A stretch of 25,831 nt of DNA from Clostridiales bacterium UBA6981 (GCA_002450075.1 DJYJ01000061.1:19243-45073); one strand, 5' to 3'; numbered from the stretch's first letter, positions 8,054-14,860 are shown. Notes: generated by a model not told the origin, from the letters alone. Numbers and translations: made by a program.

Positions 8054-8427
8054 GACGGGAAGGGATCGCTATCGTGCTGTTGATTTTGCTGCTTGGCATT
8101 CTGCTGGGCAATATCCGCTATCTCGACAACCTCGTCGAGGAGATCGAAGAGGCTGTCAGCAGCTCCTCTGCCGCATGGGTGAGGGGTGACACACAACTCG
8201 CCGTCTCGGAAATGGAGACGGCGATGGAAGCATGGCGTTCCGCAGCGGAATATGCTCATGTTATGCTGCGTCAGGGCGAGATCGACGCCGTGTCGGACGC
8301 TTTTTTTGACCTTTCCGCCGCGCTTCACGAGGGAAAGGAAAACACCACCGACGCCTATCTGCGTCTTTTCTATCATCTTGACAGTATCGAACGGATGGAC
8401 GCTCTGCGCCTGAGCAGCATTTTTTGA
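8050..8427 (+). CDS. DUF4363 family membrane-anchored protein
   Basis: Protein of 125 residues with one N-terminal membrane helix ('IAIVLLILLLGILLGNIRYL') and an extracytoplasmic all-helical domain of about 95 residues. This matches DUF4363 proteins, which commonly follow DUF421 genes in Clostridia. Its ATG is within the upstream stop (ATGA), with AAGGAG 9 bases before it inside the DUF421 gene, indicating translational coupling and probably a shared complex. The function is unknown. Confidence 0.75.
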   Translation: MRREGIAIVLLILLLGILLGNIRYLDNLVEEIEEAVSSSSAAWVRGDTQLAVSEMETAMEAWRSAAEYAHVMLRQGEIDAVSDAFFDLSAALHEGKENTTDAYLRLFYHLDSIERMDALRLSSIF

Positions 8428-8433
8428 GCGCCC

Positions 8434-8889
8434 TTACTTCTCCGTCAGAAGCTTGGAGAGTTCCTCCATAAAGGTGTTGATGTCCTTGAAGCTGCGGTAG
8501 ACAGACGCAAAGCGCACATAGGCTACCTCGTCGACGTCCTTGAGGCGGGCCATCACCATCTCGCCGATGTCGACCGTGCGGATCTCCCGCTCAAGCCCGC
8601 TCTGGAGCTCCTGCTCGATCTCGTCGGCGATCGCCTCGAGCTGGGAGAGGGTGACGGGACGCTTCTCACAGGCGCGCACCATGCCGTTGATCAGCTTGAC
8701 CTTGTCAAAGGACTGGCGGCTGCCGTCACGTTTGATGACGACAAGCGGCAGACGCTCGATGATTTCATAGGTGGTAAAGCGCTTCTGGCAGGCCAGGCAC
8801 TCCCTCCTGCGGCGGATGGTCGAGCCCTCTTCCGCCGGGCGCGAGTCGATGACCTTGCTGTCGGAATATCCGCAAAACGGGCACTTCAT
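8434..8889 (-). CDS. nrdR: NrdR, repressor of ribonucleotide reductase genes
   Basis: Full-length NrdR of 151 residues. The N-terminal zinc ribbon uses Cys 3, 6, 31 and 34 ('MKCPFCG' and 'CLACQKRFTTYE'). The ATP-cone domain follows ('VVIKRDGSRQSFDKVKLINGM' region to about residue 140), which senses ATP/dATP and controls DNA binding to NrdR boxes. The ATG at 8889 is preceded by GGGGGAGAAAGAGAT; an upstream frame extension lacks the family start. No nrd gene is in the window. It is transcribed from its own promoter (see the palindrome-flanked -10 upstream). Confidence 0.96.
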   Translation of the reverse strand: MKCPFCGYSDSKVIDSRPAEEGSTIRRRRECLACQKRFTTYEIIERLPLVVIKRDGSRQSFDKVKLINGMVRACEKRPVTLSQLEAIADEIEQELQSGLEREIRTVDIGEMVMARLKDVDEVAYVRFASVYRSFKDINTFMEELSKLLTEK

Positions 8890-8913
8890 ATCTCTTTCTC
8901 CCCCGATGATGTG

Positions 8914-8947
8914 TGATTGCAATCATTATAACACAGCACATTGTGCT
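8914..8947 (-). promoter_or_regulatory. nrdR promoter flanked by two palindromes
   Basis: On the minus strand an extended -10 (TGT-TATAAT, hexamer at 8930-8925) has no good -35. A perfect 12-base palindrome TGATTGCAATCA (8914-8925) touches the -10 on the downstream side, and an inverted repeat AGCACA-T-TGTGCT (8935-8947) lies on the upstream side. Neither is a clear NrdR box, but both are placed as operators. Confidence 0.6.
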
Positions 8948-8979
8948 TTGCTATAAGAAAATGTAAAAAAGGCAGGAAA

Positions 8980-9003
8980 AAAGCAAGCTTTTCAGCTTGC
9001 TTT
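8980..9003 (-). terminator. Intrinsic terminator of the hexokinase gene
   Basis: The 10-bp stem AAAGCAAGCT (8980-8989) with 8994-9003 and a 4-base loop is followed on the minus strand by a T run. It lies directly after the hexokinase stop and before the nrdR promoter. Confidence 0.88.
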
Positions 9004-9019
9004 TATGTGTTATGTAAAC

Positions 9020-10291
9020 TTATTTGTTGAGCAGCACGGCAGCCGCGGCGCCGGGAAGCGTCGTCTCATATCCGACGATCATCTCCAGCTTCCTACCGAA
9101 CACGCCGAGGGCGTAACGGGCGAGATACTTTTCCAGCAGCGGGCGGAAGTGGCGGCTCTTCTGTACGAGCGAGCCCTCGGCGCAGACGCAGATCGGCTTG
9201 TCCGTGCCGGTGCCGTTCAGCAATGCAATCGCGATGAGGTTGACGCACATGCATCTGGCCGAACGGTCGATCGCGGCAAGGCAGATCTCGTGGATGAACG
9301 CCGCGTCCTCTGAGCAGGAAGCGATCCCGTCCAGATCCTCGCCGCCGGCCCAGCGGTCGACCGTCGAGGCGTCAAAGCGGCCGCGCTCGGCGATCTTCTC
9401 CCCGCTCTCGGCGGAGAGGACGCCCTCGTTGACGGCGGCCTCGAACATGATCCGGCACAGCGAGCCGAGGTACACGCCCGCCGTCAGCTTTTCCAGATGC
9501 TTCGAGCCGGGGTTGTTGCTCTCGCAGTCGAGCTCCAGATCAAAGTCGCCGCGCGGAAATCCGTCATAGAGGCCGGACTCGATGTTCACGATGATGCCGT
9601 CCTCACCGTCACGATGCAGCTTGCCGATTTTCTTCATCGGGACGATGCAGCAGGTGTTGCTGCCCGTGCCGTTGATCTGGCCGATAAAGTCGCTGTATTT
9701 TTCCTTGTCGAGCGTGGCCGACACGCCGAGCAGCACCGCCGCCGTATCGTTTAGGATCACGACGCTCTTGCCCGTGCAGCCGCGGCGCTCGAGCTCTGTG
9801 AGCAGCGAAGCGCCGACCAGCTTGCCCTCAGACCCGGTCACGACGACCTCCTTGTCGATACGGATGACGCGGCCGTCGATCTCCGGCGTAATGTCGGCGG
9901 AGTAGGAGAAGCAGAAGCCGATCTTATCCGCGCGATCCATATAGGACATGATGCTGTCGGCCACAAAGGAGATAAATTCCTCCCAGGTGGCACTCTTGCC
10001 GATGCCGGGCATGGGCATTTTTTTCATCTCGCTGATCTCGCATTTCGCGCCGGAAAAGCGCGCGAGCGCACAGCGGTAATTCGTCCCGCCCGCGTCGATG
10101 ACGACGGCGCTGACATTCTGCGGCACCTCGCCGCTGCTTTTCAGATAAGTGGGGATCATGGGCAGCATGCAGCCGTCCTTTTCAAGCCCTTCTTCCATGC
10201 TCTTCGCCATCTGCGGGCCGTAAAACGCGGGGTCGATCTGTTCCGGCAGCATGTTGTGGCGGGTGAGAAATTCCTGTGCGGTCATTTTCAT
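9020..10291 (-). CDS. Eukaryotic-type hexokinase
   Basis: Protein of 423 residues resembling the hexokinase_1/hexokinase_2 families rather than bacterial ROK or Glk kinases. Motifs in order: phosphate-1 'DAGGTNYRCAL' (residues 66-76), 'IGFCFSYSADITPEIDGRVI' corresponding to the sugar-binding 'FSFP..Q' segment, phosphate-2 with catalytic Asp 182 ('VILNDTAAVLLG'), 'QINGTGSNTCCI', 'NIESGLYDGFPRGDFDLELD', and 'SKHLEKLTAGVYLGSLCR', matching the eukaryotic 'EKMISGMYLGEL.R' motif. It should phosphorylate a hexose with ATP in the cytoplasm; the exact sugar is not certain because the sugar-site residues deviate. ATG 10291 has GGAG 8 bases upstream; an ATG 6 bases later is also possible. It lies downstream of the SPFH gene, separated by a long perfect palindrome. 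Confidence 0.88.
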   Translation of the reverse strand: MKMTAQEFLTRHNMLPEQIDPAFYGPQMAKSMEEGLEKDGCMLPMIPTYLKSSGEVPQNVSAVVIDAGGTNYRCALARFSGAKCEISEMKKMPMPGIGKSATWEEFISFVADSIMSYMDRADKIGFCFSYSADITPEIDGRVIRIDKEVVVTGSEGKLVGASLLTELERRGCTGKSVVILNDTAAVLLGVSATLDKEKYSDFIGQINGTGSNTCCIVPMKKIGKLHRDGEDGIIVNIESGLYDGFPRGDFDLELDCESNNPGSKHLEKLTAGVYLGSLCRIMFEAAVNEGVLSAESGEKIAERGRFDASTVDRWAGGEDLDGIASCSEDAAFIHEICLAAIDRSARCMCVNLIAIALLNGTGTDKPICVCAEGSLVQKSRHFRPLLEKYLARYALGVFGRKLEMIVGYETTLPGAAAAVLLNK

Positions 10292-10311
10292 GCGATTCGC
10301 TCCGTTCAAGG

Positions 10312-10341
10312 GCGGTGCCGGCAGAGCTCTGCCGGCACCGC
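10312..10341. promoter_or_regulatory. 30-base perfect palindrome between SPFH and hexokinase genes
   Basis: The sequence is perfectly self-complementary around 10326/10327 (13 or more GC-rich pairs after allowing a tetraloop). On the minus strand there is no T run after it, so it is not a standard terminator for the SPFH gene. It sits about 10 bases before the hexokinase Shine-Dalgarno, where it could partially terminate, protect the upstream mRNA end, or be an mRNA processing element. Confidence 0.6.
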
Positions 10342-10361
10342 TATTCGTTTTTGAATAAGGG

Positions 10362-11243
10362 TTATTCCTTGTTGGCCTCGATCACGCCCGCGGCCAGGCC
10401 GGCCAGGCCCTGGATCTCGCTGGGGATGATGATCTTGGTCGCCGTTCCGTTCGCGGCGGCGGTAAAGGCCTCAAGCGCCTTGATGCGCAGCACGGCGTCG
10501 GACGGGGCGGACTCGTTGATGAGGCGGATACCCTCGGCCGTCGCGGTCTGCACCTTCAGGATGGCCTCGGCTTCGCCTTCGGCCTCGAGGATCTGCTGCT
10601 GCTTCTTTGCGTCGGCGCGCAGGATCGCGGATTCCTTTTCGCCCTCGGCCTCAAGGATCGCAGCGCGCTTTTCGCCTTCGGCGCGGAGGATGGCCTCACG
10701 GCGTTCGCGCTCGGCCTTCATCTGCTTCTCCATCGCATTCTGGATCTCCTTGGGCGGGAGGATGTTCTTGAGCTCAACGCGGTTGACCTTGATGCCCCAG
10801 GGGTCGGTCGCCTCGTCGAGGATCGCGCGCATCTTGGAGTTGATGATGTCGCGGCTCGTCAGACACTGGTCCAGTTCAAGGTCGCCGATGATGTTACGCA
10901 GCGTCGTCGCGGACAGGTTTTCGATGGCGACCATGGGCTGCTCGATGCCGTAGGTAAAGAGCTTCGGGTCGGTGATCTGGAAATAGACGACCGTGTCGAT
11001 CTGCATGGTAACGTTATCCTTGGTGATAACGGGCTGAGGCGGGAAGTCGGCGACCTGCTCCTTCAAGGAGACGATCTTCGCCACGCGGTCGATAAAGGGC
11101 ATTTTGACGTGCAGACCGACGTTCCAGGTCTCCTTATAGGCGCCGAGACGCTCGATAACGAACGCGCGCGCCTGCTGCACGACGCGGATGTTGACAATGA
11201 TCAGCGCAATGATGATGATAGCGATAATGATGATGACAGCCAT
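10362..11243 (-). CDS. SPFH/band 7 membrane protein (stomatin/QmcA type)
   Basis: Protein of 293 residues. A single N-terminal hydrophobic segment (residues 2-18) is followed by the SPFH domain (about 20-190), with 'RVVQQARAFVIERLGAY', 'LHVKMPFIDRV', 'TKDNVTMQIDTVVYFQITDP' and 'DPWGIKVNRVELKNI'. A charged coiled coil with three near-repeats of 'ILxAEGEKxxAI' follows (about 180-235), then a hydrophobic C-terminal stretch. Such proteins form ring- or cage-like oligomers on the membrane and work with NfeD partners. Here the NfeD gene is directly upstream (31-base gap), so one operon is likely. The ATG at 11243 has GGAGGG upstream. Confidence 0.93.
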   Translation of the reverse strand: MAVIIIIAIIIIALIIVNIRVVQQARAFVIERLGAYKETWNVGLHVKMPFIDRVAKIVSLKEQVADFPPQPVITKDNVTMQIDTVVYFQITDPKLFTYGIEQPMVAIENLSATTLRNIIGDLELDQCLTSRDIINSKMRAILDEATDPWGIKVNRVELKNILPPKEIQNAMEKQMKAERERREAILRAEGEKRAAILEAEGEKESAILRADAKKQQQILEAEGEAEAILKVQTATAEGIRLINESAPSDAVLRIKALEAFTAAANGTATKIIIPSEIQGLAGLAAGVIEANKE

Positions 11244-11274
11244 GATGATCCCTCCGTTATTCTTTCCTGTATCC

Positions 11275-11721
11275 TTACTTTTTTCTGACGATCAGCTTGA
11301 CGCCTTCGATCCGTTCGACAACGGCGACAGCGCCTTCCTCGATGATCTCCTCGGCCGCAGCGCTGCGCGCGGTCCACTCTTTCCCGGCAACGGAGACCGC
11401 CCCGGTCCCGTGAAGCGCGTCGATCGTCTCCTTCACGATGCACTCCTGACCGATGAGCATATCGGCGTTCGTGGCCTGCGTTCTGGAGTTGACGTACTTT
11501 TTGGCCAGCGGTCTTGTCACGACGAGCGCGAGCAGCGAGATCACGACGAACCACGTCGCCTGCAGCCAGATCTGCGCGCCGAGCATGGATGAAATCAGCG
11601 CCGCGAGCGCGCCGAGCGCAAACCAGATCGACACCAGTCCGGGCACGATCCCCTCGATGACGAGGAAGATGATCATCAGTATGACCCACACGGCCGTCAT
11701 GCCGCCCTGGATTCCGAACAT
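11275..11721 (-). CDS. NfeD family membrane protein
   Basis: Protein of 148 residues of the short (NfeD1b) type without the serine-protease domain. Two to three membrane segments occupy residues 6-75 ('AVWVILMIIFLVIEGIVPGL', 'LQATWFVVISLLALVVTRPL'); the rest forms the small beta-barrel (OB-like) domain ('DMLIGQECIVKETIDALHGT' to the end). It is the standard partner of the SPFH protein encoded next to it. The ATG at 11721 is preceded by GGAGG with 8 bases spacing; a longer frame at the N-terminus is Lys/Arg-rich and crosses the promoter. Confidence 0.9.
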   Translation of the reverse strand: MFGIQGGMTAVWVILMIIFLVIEGIVPGLVSIWFALGALAALISSMLGAQIWLQATWFVVISLLALVVTRPLAKKYVNSRTQATNADMLIGQECIVKETIDALHGTGAVSVAGKEWTARSAAAEEIIEEGAVAVVERIEGVKLIVRKK

Positions 11722-11751
11722 TTCACACGCCTCCTTCCGTTTTCTTTTTCT

Positions 11752-11780
11752 ATTATATCCTCTCCTCGGCATTTACGCAA
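11752..11780 (-). promoter_or_regulatory. Promoter of the NfeD-SPFH(-hexokinase) operon
   Basis: Minus strand: TTGCGT (11780-11775), 17 bases, TATAAT (11757-11752), about 30 bases before the NfeD start. A perfect -10 and correct spacing make this convincing. Confidence 0.75.
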
Positions 11781-11892
11781 GAGGATTCTATAAGCCGCAC
11801 GGGACGGGCGTCGATTTTGTCCCGACGGTGAAGGATGTAGTTTATTTTATGCAAAAACAGCAAAAAAACATGCAAAAGGGCGGAATTCTCTC

Positions 11893-11921
11893 TTTACTTT
11901 TACAGATTAAAGTGATAAGAT
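11893..11921 (+). promoter_or_regulatory. Promoter of the yerC-methyltransferase-hslO operon
   Basis: TTTACT (11893-11898), 17 bases, TAAGAT (11916-11921), 52 bases upstream of the yerC ATG. The 150 bases between this and the divergent NfeD promoter show no other clear signal. Confidence 0.55.
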
Positions 11922-11973
11922 GGAAATAACATGGAAATGAACGCAAACGGGTATGGGATACACGGAGGTAAAC

Positions 11974-12279
11974 ATGAACAAGCTCTCAAAAAAACCTCGC
12001 AATGAGAACATGTATAAAGCGATCCTCACGCTGCACGACGTCGACGAATGCATGAAGTTTTTCGACGATCTGTGCACCGTGTCGGAGCTCATGGCCATGG
12101 AGCAGCGCTATCAGGTGGCCGTCTGTCTTGACAAGGGCATGATCTATAACGACATTCTCGCCGAGACCGGCGCTTCCAGCGCCACGATCAGCCGCGTCAA
12201 CCGTTCGCTGCAGTACGGCGAGGGCGGCTATGAGATCGCGTTTTCGCGTCTGGCCGCGGTGGAGGATGAGAAGAAATGA
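11974..12279 (+). CDS. yerC: YerC/YecD family TrpR-like DNA-binding protein
   Basis: Protein of 101 residues of the Trp-repressor superfamily. It carries the family phrases 'MYKAILTLHDVDECMKFFDD' and 'CTVSELMAMEQRYQVA', then a helix-turn-helix 'YNDILAETGASSATISRVNR' followed by 'SLQYGEGGY'. These proteins are common in Firmicutes; their targets are mostly unknown. The ATG at 11974 has GGAGGT six bases upstream. The gene overlaps the following methyltransferase gene by ATGA. Confidence 0.92.
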   Translation: MNKLSKKPRNENMYKAILTLHDVDECMKFFDDLCTVSELMAMEQRYQVAVCLDKGMIYNDILAETGASSATISRVNRSLQYGEGGYEIAFSRLAAVEDEKK

Positions 12280-13004
12280 ACTGCTACGGTCCGCTTGCGG
12301 CGTGGTATGACACGCTGACGGGCGATATCCCCTATGGCAGCTTCGCGGACTTTTATGAGGCGGAATTCGCACGCGACGGCGGCGAGTTCCGCCTTCTGCT
12401 CGATCTGTGCTGCGGAACGGGAACGCTGACGGCCGAGCTGTGCCGCCGCGGCTATGAGATGATCGCGGCAGACCAGTCCGAGGAGATGCTGATGGAAGCG
12501 CGCGAAAAGGCCGCCGAAATCTTCCCCGCCCCGCTGTTCCTGTGCCAGAGCGCGCAGGAGCTCGATCTGTACGGAACGGTCGACGCCGCGGTCTGCTCGC
12601 TCGACGGGATCAATTATCTCCCCGGTGAGGATCTGGGCGAGGTGTTCCGCCGCCTGCATCTGTTCGTGCGTCCCGGCGGGCTGCTGTTTTTTGACATCAA
12701 GTCGCCGGAGAGCCTGCGCGCGCTGGACGGCAGCGTCTCCGTTGACGAGGACGAGGATCTGCTCTGCCTGTGGCGGGCGGATTTTGATGAGAGTGAAAAC
12801 TGTCTCGTCTACGGGATGGACCTCTTTGAGCGCGAAGGGGCGCTGTGGCGCCGCAGCTGTGAGGAGCACGTCGAATACGCCCACACGCGCGAGGCGCTGC
12901 GCCGTGAGCTGGAGGCGCACGGCTTTGTCGCCGTCCGCTTTGTGACGGATGGACCGCAGGGCGATCAGGGGCGCGTTTTTGTCTGCGCCAAACGGGAAGG
13001 ATAA
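12276..13004 (+). CDS. Class I SAM-dependent methyltransferase
   Basis: Protein of 242 residues. Motif I 'LLLDLCCGTGTLTAELCRRG' (residues 40-59) binds S-adenosylmethionine, followed by motif II acid 'MIAADQSEEML', 'DAAVCSLDGINYL' (post-II) and 'HLFVRPGGLLFFDIKSPESL' (motif III region). The N-terminal 'YGPLAAWYDTLTGDIPYGSFADFYEAE' region is typical of the Firmicutes methyltransferases next to YerC. Substrate unknown. Its start codon overlaps the yerC stop (ATGA), and hslO follows after 14 bases. Confidence 0.87.
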   Translation: MNCYGPLAAWYDTLTGDIPYGSFADFYEAEFARDGGEFRLLLDLCCGTGTLTAELCRRGYEMIAADQSEEMLMEAREKAAEIFPAPLFLCQSAQELDLYGTVDAAVCSLDGINYLPGEDLGEVFRRLHLFVRPGGLLFFDIKSPESLRALDGSVSVDEDEDLLCLWRADFDESENCLVYGMDLFEREGALWRRSCEEHVEYAHTREALRRELEAHGFVAVRFVTDGPQGDQGRVFVCAKREG

Positions 13005-13018
13005 GGAGAGCATAGAAT

Positions 13019-13897
13019 ATGGATAAAATCATTCGAGCCACTGCCGCCGACGGCTTTGTCAAGATGGCCGTCGTCACGGCGCGCGATACGGTGGAGCGCG
13101 CTCGCGCCGTCCACGACTGCAGCCCCACCGCCGCCGCGGCGCTGGGACGTACGCTGTGCGCCGCCTCGCTGCTCGGTGACGCGATGAAGGAGGAAAAGGG
13201 CAGTCTCACCATCCGCATCAACGGCGGGGGACCGATCGGCAGCGTCGTCGCCGTGTCCGACTCGGGCGGGAACGTGCGCGGCTATGTAGAAAATCCCTTT
13301 GTCGAGCTGCCGCTGCGCAGCGACGGCAAGCTGAACGTCGGCGGCGCCGTCGGGCGCGACGGCATGGTCACGGTCAGCCGTGATATCGGATTAAAGGAGC
13401 CGTATATCGGCTCGACGGCGCTTGTCTCCGGCGAGATCGCCGAGGATATGACCGCCTACCTCACCGAGAGCGAGCAGGTCCCCTCGGCCTGCGCGCTGGG
13501 CGTGCTGGTCGGCACCGACCGCAGCATCAAGGCCGCCGGCGGCTTTATCGTCCAGCTCATGCCCGGCGCGGACAGCGCGCTGATCGACAAGCTGGAGGAA
13601 AACATCTTTATGATGGATCAGCTGACGACGATCCTGGACGAGGACGGAGCCGAAGCCGTATTCGAGCAGGTGCTCAAGGGGCTGGAGCACCATATCGTCG
13701 GGGAAAAGGAGATCGAATACCGCTGCTACTGCTCGCACGATCGCGTGAAGGACGCACTGCGCAGCATCGGCCGCGAGGAGCTTGGCCATATCGCTGAGGA
13801 GGGAAAGGACATTTCCGTCAGCTGCCAGTTCTGCGACAGGGTCTATTCCTTTACGCCCGACGAGATCGCGTCGCTGGCCGGAGAAGAGCCGGCATAA
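13019..13897 (+). CDS. hslO: Hsp33 redox-regulated chaperone HslO
   Basis: Cytoplasmic holdase of 292 residues activated by oxidation and unfolding. The four zinc-binding cysteines are at residues 236, 238, 269 and 272 ('CYC' and 'CQFC'), in the C-terminal redox switch. The N-terminal domain has 'SLTIRINGGGPIGSVVAVSD' and 'GNVRGYVENP', both family hallmarks. AAGGAG lies 8-9 bases before the ATG. It is the last gene of the yerC operon. Confidence 0.96.
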   Translation: MDKIIRATAADGFVKMAVVTARDTVERARAVHDCSPTAAAALGRTLCAASLLGDAMKEEKGSLTIRINGGGPIGSVVAVSDSGGNVRGYVENPFVELPLRSDGKLNVGGAVGRDGMVTVSRDIGLKEPYIGSTALVSGEIAEDMTAYLTESEQVPSACALGVLVGTDRSIKAAGGFIVQLMPGADSALIDKLEENIFMMDQLTTILDEDGAEAVFEQVLKGLEHHIVGEKEIEYRCYCSHDRVKDALRSIGREELGHIAEEGKDISVSCQFCDRVYSFTPDEIASLAGEEPA

Positions 13898-13903
13898 GGC
13901 TGC

Positions 13904-13938
13904 TTCCGCGGCGGGAGACGGTCTCTTCCGCCGCGGAA
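13904..13938 (+). terminator. Strong hairpin after hslO, without a U tract
   Basis: An 11-bp GC-rich arm TTCCGCGGCGG (13904-13914) pairs with 13928-13938, with an inner GAGAC/GTCTC stem. It is followed by A-rich rather than T-rich sequence, so it is an atypical terminator or a 3'-end protection hairpin. Confidence 0.5.
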
Positions 13939-13960
13939 AAGAAAAATTTGATTTGGGATA

Positions 13961-13989
13961 TTGACAACTTTGGATTTTTTTAGTATGAT
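13961..13989 (+). promoter_or_regulatory. Promoter of the tRNA cluster
   Basis: Consensus TTGACA (13961-13966), 17 bases, TATGAT (13984-13989). The predicted start lies about 10 bases before the tRNA-Val gene. Confidence 0.85.
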
Positions 13990-14005
13990 AACAAAGCTGT
14001 CGCGC

Positions 14006-14082
14006 GGGAGCATAGCTCAGCTGGTTAGAGCACCTGCCTTACAAGCAGGGGGTCACTGGTTCGAGTCCAGTTGTTCCCACCA
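14006..14082 (+). tRNA. tRNA-Val (anticodon TAC)
   Basis: 77 bases with encoded CCA. The acceptor stem GGGAGCA pairs with TGTTCCC, including one G-T pair. The D-arm 'TAGCTCAGCTGGTTAGAG' region, anticodon loop CTTACAA and T-arm 'GGTTCGAGTCC' are all present. First gene of the cluster. Confidence 0.96.
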
Positions 14083-14091
14083 TAACTATAT

Positions 14092-14167
<76 letters not shown>

Positions 14168-14170
14168 TCT

Positions 14171-14246
14171 GCGGCCTTAGCTCATCTGGTAGAGCGCCAC
14201 CTTGCCAAGGTGGAGGTAGCGAGTTCGAGCCTCGTAGGCCGCTCCA
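14171..14246 (+). tRNA. tRNA-Gly (anticodon GCC)
   Basis: 76 bases with encoded CCA. Acceptor GCGGCCT pairs perfectly with AGGCCGC; anticodon loop TTGCCAA. It starts 3 bases after tRNA-Phe, so the two are cotranscribed. Confidence 0.96.
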
Positions 14247-14254
14247 CGAAAAAG

Positions 14255-14284
14255 AAAAGAGGGTTTTGTCAAAAGCCCTCTTTT
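14255..14284 (+). terminator. Terminator-like hairpin between tRNA-Gly and tRNA-Cys
   Basis: AAAAGAGGG (14255-14263) pairs with CCCTCTTTT (14276-14284), extended by an inner TTTT/AAAA stem. The T run ends only 9 bases before tRNA-Cys. Confidence 0.8.
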
Positions 14285-14293
14285 CCAATATCC

Positions 14294-14369
14294 GGCGCCA
14301 TAGCCAAGTGGTAAGGCAGCGGACTGCAAATCCGCGATTGCCCCAGTTCAAATCTGGGTGGCGCCTCCA
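14294..14369 (+). tRNA. tRNA-Cys (anticodon GCA)
   Basis: 76 bases with encoded CCA. Acceptor GGCGCCA pairs with TGGCGCC; anticodon loop CTGCAAA; T-loop TTCAAAT. It sits directly behind a terminator-like hairpin, with no room for a promoter of its own. Confidence 0.96.
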
Positions 14370-14395
14370 CGTCGGAGTTCACTCCGCACGGCTCG

Positions 14396-14427
14396 AAAAA
14401 AGCAATCGCGAAGGCGGTTGCTTTTTT
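14396..14427. terminator. Terminator of the tRNA cluster
   Basis: AAAAAAGCAATCGC (14396-14409) pairs with GCGGTTGCTTTTTT (14414-14427) around GAAG, with one G-T pair. It has a long T run on +. Confidence 0.93.
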
Positions 14428-14444
14428 CTCATCTGTGCTCCGTG

Positions 14445-14497
14445 GCTCCTCCTCTCAAAATCGAACCCGCTTTGCTGGGCTTCGATTTTGTTTTTTT
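14445..14497 (+). repeat. Terminator-like repeat, copy A
   Basis: Copy A begins GCTCCTCCTCTCAAAATCGA and contains a 10-bp stem CAAAATCGAA (14456-14465) with TTCGATTTTG (14481-14490), an inner CCC/GGG, and T7 after it. It matches copy B at 14593-14649 almost base for base over the first 35 bases. No coding signal is seen. Confidence 0.85.
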
Positions 14498-14566
14498 CCG
14501 CGGCTCTGCCGCGGGCAAATAATCCGCTTTGCTCAAATTGTTGAAAGGGAATGCTTTCCCTTTCAA
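14498..14566 (+). repeat. Two hairpins between repeat copies A and B
   Basis: CCGCGGC-TCT-GCCGCGG (14498-14514) abuts copy A. TTGAAAGGGAA (14541-14551) pairs perfectly with 14556-14566 around TGCT. Between them 'AATCCGCTTTGCTCAAAT' echoes the loop sequence of repeats A and B. Confidence 0.75.
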
Positions 14567-14592
14567 TCCCTTCCCTTGATAGTTGCCACGTC

Positions 14593-14649
14593 GCTCCTCC
14601 TCCCAAAATCGAACCCGCTTTGCCGGGTTTCGTTCGATTTTGTTTTTTT
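14593..14649 (+). repeat. Terminator-like repeat, copy B
   Basis: Copy B has CAAAATCG (14604-14611) pairing with CGATTTTG (14635-14642), then AACCCG (14612-14617) pairing with CGGGTT (14624-14629), and T7 follows. Substitutions relative to copy A are partly compensatory in the inner stem, suggesting that structure is kept. Confidence 0.85.
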
Positions 14650-14678
14650 CGGGCAAGAAACGCTATACTCGATCTGTT

Positions 14679-14748
14679 AAAAGCAAACGCTTTTTTCGCC
14701 AGGGTTTATTTTGTAAAGGAGGAATGTATCTTCACAAAATAAACCCTG
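14679..14748 (+). repeat. Small hairpin and a 15-bp inverted repeat enclosing a Shine-Dalgarno sequence
   Basis: AAAAGC-AAAC-GCTTTT plus T run (14679-14696) is a weak terminator. Next, CAGGGTTTATTTTGT (14700-14714) pairs perfectly with 14734-14748. The 19-base loop holds AAAGGAGG (14715-14722) and an ATG one base later (14724), opening a 16-codon frame that stops at 14774. The spacing is too short for normal initiation, so I do not call a gene. Confidence 0.6.
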
Positions 14749-14812
14749 ACTGCGGCTTATTTGTGGCAAAGTGATACGGCAGTATGGGAGGAAGAGAAGT
14801 GAATATCGCTTG

Positions 14813-14847
14813 ACTACAGGGCAAGAAAACTCACCCTGTAGTTTTTT
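14813..14847 (+). terminator. Intrinsic terminator
   Basis: ACTACAGGG (14813-14821) pairs with CCCTGTAGT (14834-14842), followed by T6. It lies upstream of the AMP-ligase leader and separates it from the hairpin array. Confidence 0.82.
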
Positions 14848-14860
14848 CGCCGAAAAACGA

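Noticed and set aside
14430..14660. CRISPR array
   Set aside because: Only two full repeat copies, 148 bases apart, each a terminator-like hairpin; no regular spacers and no cas genes.
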